Both the position numbers and the translations under genes were made by a program. Shown here piece by piece: positions 57,986-64,000 of a stretch of 64,000 bases of DNA. The notes under the pieces were generated by a model, which made no database searches, had not been told where the DNA came from, and saw only the letters and a program-made list of their open reading frames with translations. The stretch is from JAHEEL01 sp963700375 (GTDB lineage Bacteria; Actinomycetota; Acidimicrobiia; Spongiisociales; UBA5794), in the NCBI GenBank assembly GCA_963700375.1, contig CAVOXF010000004.1:433577-497576 (forward strand). Direction: 5' to 3'. How positions within the stretch are numbered: position 1 is the first letter of the stretch; each line of letters opens with the position of its first letter.

Positions 57986-59001
57986 ACCGGTCCTTGTTCA
58001 ATCGTGGTCACGCGATTGGCGCTGACCCATGCATCGACCGCCTGCCACTGGGCGTTCAGCCAGGCCACACGCTCCTCGGAGGTCACCGGTACGTCATCCG
58101 CTCCGACATGCCAGTAGTTGGCCCGGATGGCGCGGCCGAACGGGATGCCCTTCCAGATTATGGCGGGTGAGATCAGATCCTCGGTCCCCGTGTGGGCAAC
58201 GAAGACGATATCGGCACCCGGTGTCTCCTCCATTGCGGCGAGCGGGCCGGAGGGGTGCGGGGGAAGCACGTTCACAAGGCTCCGGGCGTACGCCGCATCG
58301 TCGGTGAGGCCGCGCCGCTCGAAACTCTCGATGATCCTCCTGCGCCGCCCCGGGGTGAAGTTGCCACCCTCAGGGAAGAGCACGAAGGCGTCGTGCCCCT
58401 CGAGGTTCGATGCTGCATTCCTGACCGCCTCGAGCGCGATCTCACGCTGCTTGGGATGGGGACGGATGAAGCGCATCGGGAGACGGTGCCCCATCACGTC
58501 GAAGAACGGCGAAAACTCCAGCTCCTTCTTCCCCACGATGCGGGGGAATCGATCGAAGTCGTGGAGGAGCACGCCTGCGATGAACACCGAATCGCCCGGC
58601 CCCGCGTGGCGACTGAACACGATCACCGGACCATCGATGCGCGGTCGGCTCGGGACCTCGATGGCGAAACCGAAGGCGATCTGTATCTCGCGAGAGATCA
58701 CCCCAAGCCACCACGCCAGCAATCGGTAGTGGGCGAGACGGAACCGGGGCGAGCGGATCCTTGCTCCGAATCCCGAGGCAATCCAGAGCCCGAACGCGGC
58801 GCTGAGGCCCGCCACCTCGCACGCCATGAAGACCACGAACAGCCGAGTTGTTCGCACGAACTTCCACGGCCCCCGCGTGACGAGGTCGGCAAGGGCGGCG
58901 AACGCGAACAGGAGGGGGCTGAGGATCACCGACAGGACGGCGAGAATGAAGATCAAGGGATCGAGAAGCACACGGCGCACACCGATCGGGGGGATCCACA
59001 T
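57982..59001 (-). CDS. PlsC-like 1-acylglycerol-phosphate acyltransferase
   Basis: 339 residues. N-terminal TM helices (VLLDPLIFILAVLSVILSPL and another near 45-70), then the acyltransferase core: SRHAGPGDS (HX4D), KKELEFSPFFDVMGHRLPM, and FVLFPEGGNFTPGRRRR. Transfers an acyl group to lysophosphatidate or a related lipid. Longer than E. coli PlsC, as in actinobacterial relatives with extra TM and C-terminal parts. Coupled to the patatin gene. Confidence 0.85.
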   Translation of the reverse strand: MWIPPIGVRRVLLDPLIFILAVLSVILSPLLFAFAALADLVTRGPWKFVRTTRLFVVFMACEVAGLSAAFGLWIASGFGARIRSPRFRLAHYRLLAWWLGVISREIQIAFGFAIEVPSRPRIDGPVIVFSRHAGPGDSVFIAGVLLHDFDRFPRIVGKKELEFSPFFDVMGHRLPMRFIRPHPKQREIALEAVRNAASNLEGHDAFVLFPEGGNFTPGRRRRIIESFERRGLTDDAAYARSLVNVLPPHPSGPLAAMEETPGADIVFVAHTGTEDLISPAIIWKGIPFGRAIRANYWHVGADDVPVTSEERVAWLNAQWQAVDAWVSANRVTTIEQGPV

Positions 59002-59066
59002 CTGACCGGCCTCCTCGGTCGCGCGATGGTCGAAGGCCGCAACTGTAGTGCTGGTCGCTTCCAGAG

Positions 59067-60339
59067 TCAGCGGTCGTAGCCCGCCTGCGCTGTTTCTTGT
59101 GCCGGCTCGAGACGACCGGTGGCGATAAACTGCACCATTGCATCGAAGAACGAGCGGGTGCCCACGGGTGAGTACATGAGGTCCGACCCGTCAAAGCGCA
59201 CGACCTCGGCGTCGGCGACGATCGACGCCATCCTCCTGTCGAAATCAGCGCCGTACGCTTCGGGATCGAAATCGGTGCGTGGTGAGATGAAGCCACCCTG
59301 CTCCGCCCACGCCTCCCCAGCGGCGGCCGTGGAGAGGAACCGCATCAGCGCCCAAGTCTCCTCGCTGTCGGTGAAAGCCGCGGCCACGGTGCCGCCGATC
59401 ACGATTGGGGCCGTGCCGGTGTCCATTCCGGGCAGGACGAAGACGTCGACGTCCCTGCCCTCCCCCACGGTGACACCGCTCGGGAGATTCGGCAGCTGGA
59501 AGGACGCCTGCTTGTACATGAGGCAGCCGGGAGGTGAGGCAAGCATCGGATCCTGCGCCCTGGCGGGGCTGGTATTCAGTACTCCTCGCCGACCACCGTT
59601 GGCTTCCTCGTCACTCAACACGAGGCTGCCGAACTCGGCAATCGCCGATCCAATGCGGTTGTCGGCGAACGCGATGTCGCCCGCAACCCAGGCGTCGTAG
59701 ACCTCGGGGCCGTCGGCCCGGAGCACGATGTCCTCGACCCAGTCGGTGGCGGGCCATCCCGTTGCATCGAAGGCCGACACGCCGATGCACCACGGATTGA
59801 GACCGTCCGCGGAGATGCGACTCGAGAGCTCCTCGAGTTCGGCCCAGGTTGTTGGTATCTCGTAGCCGCGGGCAGCAAACTCGGAAGGCGAATACCACAC
59901 GAGGCTCTTCACATGCACCTGGAAGAGCACACTGTTTTCCGCGCCGGCCGATCCGAAAGCTCCATCGAGGGACGGAAGAAGGGAGTTGCTCGCGACCTCG
60001 GCGACGTCGTCGCGCAGCGGGATGACAAGGCCCTCGTCCGCGAGGTCCTCGAGGAGGCCCGGCTGGGGGAAGAGCCCGACGTCGGGCGGGTTGCCTTCCT
60101 CGACTCTCTCACGAACGGCTCTCGGGAACGACGCGGACCCCGTGAAGCGCACCTCGATGCCCGTCTCATCCTCGAAGCGGGTCGAGAACACTGCGCAGTG
60201 CATCGGCATCGGCACCCCGCTGGTTCCCGAAGACGGTGAGGGTGTCGGCATCGTCTGGCACATCCGACGAACAGGCAGCAGCTGCCAGGGTCAGGCCGAT
60301 CAGGAGGAGGAGTAGCCGTTCAGCCGGACGTGGCTTCAT
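59067..60339 (-). pseudogene. ABC-transporter substrate-binding lipoprotein with one frameshift
   Basis: The start ATG 60339 gives a lipoprotein signal (RLLLLLIGLTLAAAACSSDV) and LTVFGNQRGADADALRS, then is lost near 60186-60197. The downstream frame continues VFSTRFEDETGIEVRFTGSA, GLFPQPGLLEDLADEGLVIP, IPTTWAELEELSSRISADGL, and RFLSTAAAGEAWAEQGGFIS, a family 1 type sugar-binding protein. No permease or ATPase gene is adjacent. Its 5' end overlaps the DUF389 gene by about 20 nt. May be a sequencing error or a real break. Confidence 0.78.
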
Positions 60340-61411
60340 CTGCGACCTCGAGTCGATACCGGACGCTGACGTCGACAACCCTGCCGATCCGAGCCGACAC
60401 CGCATCGGCAAGCTTCCACGAGGGCTGCGGGGCGCTCGAGGTCGTCGACACGACGAGGTCGACCTCGGCGCGGCCGCCCGGCTGGAGGTCGGCAACGAGG
60501 TTCTCGATGATGGCGTTCGCATCCCAGGTGGCGACCTCAACCGTCACCGTCTGTGCGAAACGCTGGTCCTGGACAACGCCGACGGTATGGATCGTCAGGG
60601 GCACGGCGATCGCCACGAGTACCACGGCGCTCACGAGCAATCCGATGCGAGCGTGACGAAGGCCCTCGAGTCTGATCTCCGGTGGCACGAAGCCGGAAAG
60701 CAGCATGACGACGATGGCGGACAGGACGATGGCAAAGAGATTCGTCAGGAACAGGAGGAACGCGCCACCGGCCTGGGCTCTCGCTCCGATCTGCGAGAAG
60801 GATCCCGACGGTGGCGAGCGGTGGCACCAGAGCGACGGCGATGGCGACACCAGGCAGTGATGAACTCGCCTTCGGATGGGTGAGCACGTAGCCGCCCGCG
60901 AGACCGGCAGCGATGGCGACACCAAGGTCGAGCAGCGATGGTTGCGTCCGCCCCAGGATCTCACTTGGAAGCGAGTACACGGTGGTGAAGTTCTGCAAGC
61001 CGATGAACGTGACCACCATCGACGTGCCGATCGCCATGACGACGCCGGCGGCGATAACGGCAACGCTGGACAGCAGAATCTTCAGATCCGCGAGCGAGGA
61101 GCGACGGCCGCAGTCGCAAGGATCGGCGTCATGAGCGGCGCCACGAGCATCGCACCGATGATCACCGCCACGCTGTTCGCTGCGAGTCCGAAGGCGGCGA
61201 GCAGGGTCGACAGCACGATGAGGACGAAGAATCGCACAAGGTGTGCCGTGAGCTCCTCGGACTCCCAGAACAACTCGTCCGTCACCAGATGGCGCTCTTC
61301 TTCGGACATCATGCGACGTGACGGACGCAGCCCGTCGAGCATCTGACCCAGGGGCGAAAGCGCCGTCGCGGACTTCGGAGGCGCCGGCTCCCCCTGACTT
61401 GCGGTGCTCAT
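60320..61411 (-). pseudogene. DUF389 membrane protein with two frameshifts
   Basis: Reads in three frames: LFWESEELTAHLVRFFVLIV and VAVIIGAMLVAPLMTPILAT; then SSLADLKILLSSVAVIAAGV, LPSEILGRTQPSLLDLGVAI, and LAGGYVLTHPKASSSLPGVA; then GGAFLLFLTNLFAIVLSAIV. This order is the full DUF389 domain. Shifts lie near 61094-61106 and 60775-60790. Function of DUF389 is not established. Divergent from the MarR gene, with box B between them. Confidence 0.8.
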
Positions 61412-61440
61412 GCGCGCAGATCATACGTCCATTGCGATGG

Positions 61441-61459
61441 TTGTTTCCTCGGTAAGCGA
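61441..61459. promoter_or_regulatory. MarR-like box, site B
   Basis: TTGTTTCCTCGGTAAGCGA lies in the 99-bp gap between the DUF389 gene and the MarR gene, the place where MarR proteins usually bind to control both divergent genes. Confidence 0.58.
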
Positions 61460-61510
61460 GTCGGGACACGCCCCGGTGAGAAGCTGAGGAAGTCGCTGTA
61501 CCATCGAGTC

Positions 61511-61930
61511 ATGGAGAGACACGAGTCCCGCAATGAGAACGACGCCGCGACCGCACGGATCATTGTGGCGTTGGGTGATGCCGGGAGGATCATTTCAGAA
61601 GCCGTCCGATCGAGTACCGGCCTCAAGCTGCTCAACGACAACTCGACGATGGTGGCCTTCCTCCTCCTCTGGCTCTCCGGCCCGATGCGCCCTGGTGAGA
61701 TCGCCGAGGCGATGGGCATCACCACCGGTGGATCCACGAAGATCGTGACGAAACTCGAAACGAACGGCCTCGTTTCGCGCCTCCATGACGCCGACCCCGA
61801 TGGACGCGCCGTGATCGTGAGCCTCACCGAGAAGGGAGAGCGCACGGCAAATGCCGTCGTCGACGCTGTTGGTGAGGCGGTGCGGGATCTCATGGTGCGG
61901 CTCACCACGCTCGGCGCCAGCGCGAGGTGA
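61511..61930 (+). CDS. MarR-family regulator
   Basis: 139 residues. Winged helix: MRPGEIAEAMGITTGGSTKI, VTKLETNGLVSRLHDADPDG, RAVIVSLTEKGERTANAVVD. The D-xxx-R wing is typical of MarR. Divergent from DUF389 and probably autoregulated. Similar boxes at 56901 and 53714 suggest that it also controls the kinase-flippase/PAP2 operon and the four-TM protein. Ligand unknown. Confidence 0.87.
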   Translation: MERHESRNENDAATARIIVALGDAGRIISEAVRSSTGLKLLNDNSTMVAFLLLWLSGPMRPGEIAEAMGITTGGSTKIVTKLETNGLVSRLHDADPDGRAVIVSLTEKGERTANAVVDAVGEAVRDLMVRLTTLGASAR

Positions 61931-62012
61931 GCCAACCCGCTTCCTCGATCAGCTAATCCTCTAGACTCGCCGGACTCTGCTCCGCTATCGACTCACGGGA
62001 CCAGGAGGATAC

Positions 62013-62638
62013 GTGGATGCTCCGCCTGCCGCGGCCGGCAGCAATCCGGGAGAACGCGGGAAGCAGGCCTATGACGGCGACGGCTTCGACCCTTCCTCAG
62101 CGATCACGAGTGACTTCGACGCGACCATCGTGCTGCTCCTCTGGTGCATTCGGAAGTCCTTCTTTCCCCTGTTGTGGCTCGGATTGTCGTTTGCGACGAT
62201 CTACTTCGCCATCGCTCGGCGGGACCTGCTCGAACTCGAGGAACAGGCTTCTTCGCTGAGCTCGCCGGGCGAGTACCTCGGAGCTCTGCTGTCACCCCTT
62301 GCGCTCGTCGCGATCGCTCTCATCATGAGAATCTCCGTGGGAATCCTCGCTCTTGCAGCCGCCTACCCGTTGAGCAGGTCGACGAAGCCGCACGATCATC
62401 AAGACGTCCGAAGCGATGACGCAGCACATCCGCGTATGGCGAGATCGGCTCTATCTCAGCCGTGCGTATCCGATCGCTCCGGTGGACCTGGATCGTCCGG
62501 AACGCTGCGGTCCAACAACTCGGTCGTCGGGGAGCGAGACTCGCGATGTGCAATCCGGTGCTGAGATGGGCCGGCATCGCACTGTTCATCCTTTTCGTGG
62601 TTGTCTTCTTCTTCGCACTGGGAGCATCCACGCAGTAG
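62013..62638 (+). pseudogene. Hypothetical membrane protein, multiply frameshifted
   Basis: GTG 62013 has AGGAGG before it. It begins soluble, then VLLLWCIRKSFFPLLWLGLS and LGALLSPLALVAIALIMRIS. After about 62350 the frame is lost; best continuations are VEQVDEAARS, TSEAMTQHIRVWRDRLYLSR, then WTWIVRNAAVQQLGRRGARL and a final helix WAGIALFILFVVVFFFALGA with stop at 62636. At least three frame changes. No family recognised. Confidence 0.6.
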
Positions 62639-62739
62639 CGACGCGGCTCGGCGGACAGAGGAAGCCTCCAAGTGCCGGCGAATACCTCGTTCCAGAATGC
62701 GACAACGGTGCACCCGACACTCGACGTGCCCTTGCCCGG

Positions 62740-62847
62740 GAACGACTCGTGCCCGAACGCAACGCCGCCATTCGTATCGATAACCGCGGCAACGTGAACA
62801 CCGGCACGCGTATCCACACCACCAACCACTCCAGATACCATCAACAT
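62740..62847 (-). mobile_element. IS110-family transposase N-terminal remnant
   Basis: From ATG 62847 the minus strand reads VVGGVDTRAGVHVAAVIDTN and GGVAFGHESFPG, which matches the DEDD-type start of IS110 transposases (VGVDTHKxxHVAAV). The similarity ends after about 36 residues and no IS ends were found. A short decayed fragment. Confidence 0.45.
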
Positions 62848-63186
62848 GCGGCCGCCCCCTTTCTCTCGCTGAAGGCGGAAAGGGTGGCACACGCCACCAG
62901 GACGGCGGACCGAGACCACCCGAGCTGGAACTAGCAGCTCAACCGGGCCCTCACGGCCCGACCGAGGCGTCCAACACCGACCCAAATCATCCCTCCCAGC
63001 CGGTCGTGGGCGCAGATGCAGGACCACCAGAACAGTGCTGAGTTCAGGAGTCGGCAGCACTGAACGGCCGGTTGTGGCATTCATAGGTGCCGAGATAGGC
63101 CCTGGAAATCGACGGAATCGACAGTCTCGGCGCGGTTCCTATAGTCCGGGAACGAATCCACCCCATCGAATGCGAGGAAAGAACCG
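62848..63186. other. Gap before the scramblase-like gene
   Basis: 339 bp without a gene. GAGGAAAG lies directly before the next start codon. No promoter was confidently identified. Confidence 0.5.
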
Positions 63187-63807
63187 ATGTCGATCCTGTC
63201 CCAGAACGTGCTCGTGGTCTCGCAGAAAGCGAAGCTGATCGAAACGAAGAACGAATACGAGGTTTTCGACGGCTCGGGGAACGAGATCGGCACGATCCGC
63301 GAGCTCGAGCAGTCCAAGACCAAGCGCGCGGTCAGGCTCCTCAGCGGCGTCGACCAGTTCATGACACACAAGCTCGGCGTATTCGAAGCCGACGGCCAGC
63401 CGGTCTGCACCCTCCTGCGGCCCGCCAAGCTGATGAAGTCCAAGATCAAGATCACCGACGCGGCCGGGTCGGATCGAGGAGCGATCCTGCAGGGCAACGT
63501 GATGGGCAAGAAGCACTTCAAGCTGGTGAACGGCGAAGGTAGCGAGATCGGGTCCATCGACGCCGAGAACTGGCGGTCGTGGGACTTCGCGATCCACGAC
63601 GCGAACGGCGCCGAGGTCGGTCGCGTCACGAAGAAGTGGAACGGGATCCTGAAGGAGGGCTACACGACCGCCGACACGTACGTCCTGGAGATCGAGGGCG
63701 AGGTCTCCGACGACCTGCGGCTCATCATGGTGGCGTCCGCGGCTGGCCTGGACGTAGCGCTGAAGCAGGACGACACGGGCGGTTGGGGCCGCGGTGGCGT
63801 CGGTTAG
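63187..63807 (+). CDS. Phospholipid-scramblase/LURP-one-like protein
   Basis: 206 residues, soluble. Tubby-like beta-barrel fold of the scramblase/LOR group: YEVFDGSGNEIGTIRELEQS, HFKLVNGEGSEIGSIDAENW, SWDFAIHDANGAEVGRVTKK and TADTYVLEIEGEVSDDLRLI. Ends with a short Gly/Trp/Arg tail. Bacterial members are uncharacterised; membrane-lipid binding is inferred only from the fold. Near other lipid-related genes. Confidence 0.78.
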   Translation: MSILSQNVLVVSQKAKLIETKNEYEVFDGSGNEIGTIRELEQSKTKRAVRLLSGVDQFMTHKLGVFEADGQPVCTLLRPAKLMKSKIKITDAAGSDRGAILQGNVMGKKHFKLVNGEGSEIGSIDAENWRSWDFAIHDANGAEVGRVTKKWNGILKEGYTTADTYVLEIEGEVSDDLRLIMVASAAGLDVALKQDDTGGWGRGGVG

Positions 63808-64000
63808 CGTGGGACCGGTCACGACGAACCGCAGTCGCTACCTCCACTGATGAGGCTGAATGCAGCCGCTCTTGACCACTAGAGGCGGCGGCGAGATGTG
63901 TCCAAGACGCAAGTCCTGAAGCCACGGTCACGATCGTGACGCCGATCGGTCCTCGATAACGTCCCTCGGTCGAGTGCCATCAGCATCACCTCAATCGGCT

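Noticed and set aside
63840..63890. Possible terminator after the scramblase-like gene
   Set aside because: The best stem is about 5 bp plus a bulge with no T run; too weak to list.

Overview
The window is high-GC bacterial DNA with dense genes, many 4-nt ATGA/GTGA stop-start overlaps and GTG starts. A mycothiol synthase gene (mshD, 7.6-8.4 kb) points to Actinomycetota, because mycothiol is made only there. The rest of the gene content fits a free-living aerobic actinobacterium, possibly an uncultured or early-branching class; I cannot place it further from sequence alone.

Layout. 0-9.5 kb is ordinary chromosome: the 3' part of citrate synthase, an MMPL transporter, thrS, an APH-fold protein, a zinc-ribbon protein, mshD and a patatin. 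9.5-16.2 kb holds a tyrosine phenol-lyase plus Cys/Met PLP enzyme operon with a divergent Lrp/AsnC regulator, then a DASS transporter - histidine kinase - response regulator operon. 16.4-22.4 kb carries a CNNM/CorC protein, a YyaL-type thioredoxin-domain protein, an EamA transporter, a DUF2202 protein and a SIMPL lipoprotein. 22.5-25.2 kb is a ModE-like regulator and tungstate uptake genes (tupABC), badly frameshifted as sequenced. 25.3-30.7 kb has membrane, DUF2236, siderophore-interacting, CPA2 antiporter and GNAT genes.

30.6-39.9 kb is an ion/pH homeostasis block: a complete Mrp antiporter operon in the order A-B-C-D-F-(G+E fusion), a TrkA-linked CPA2 antiporter, a tandem UspA protein, and two paralogous winged-helix regulators, one at each end. 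42.0-46.0 kb has an ECF-like sigma factor overlapping a transmembrane double beta-propeller protein, followed by two exported proteins.

46.1-52.6 kb is mobile: two different tyrosine-integrase remnants, each followed by an identical 50-bp copy of the 3' half of a tRNA-Val(CAC) gene. The repeats bracket about 5.4 kb carrying a ClC channel, a TrkA_C membrane protein and a pseudokinase-flippase fusion. 53.2-63.8 kb is rich in envelope and lipid functions (PAP2, kinase-flippase fusion, patatin, PlsC, scramblase-like). Three MarR-like boxes there suggest a local regulon of the MarR gene at 61.5 kb.

Several genes are broken by single-base indels, often in C runs (12.62, 22.77-24.05, 52.15, 60.19, 60.8-61.1 and 62.4 kb). 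These may be real decay or uncorrected sequencing errors; raw reads are needed to decide, so the broken genes are described as the ancestral reading plus the break. No complete tRNA, rRNA, CRISPR array or replication origin was seen.
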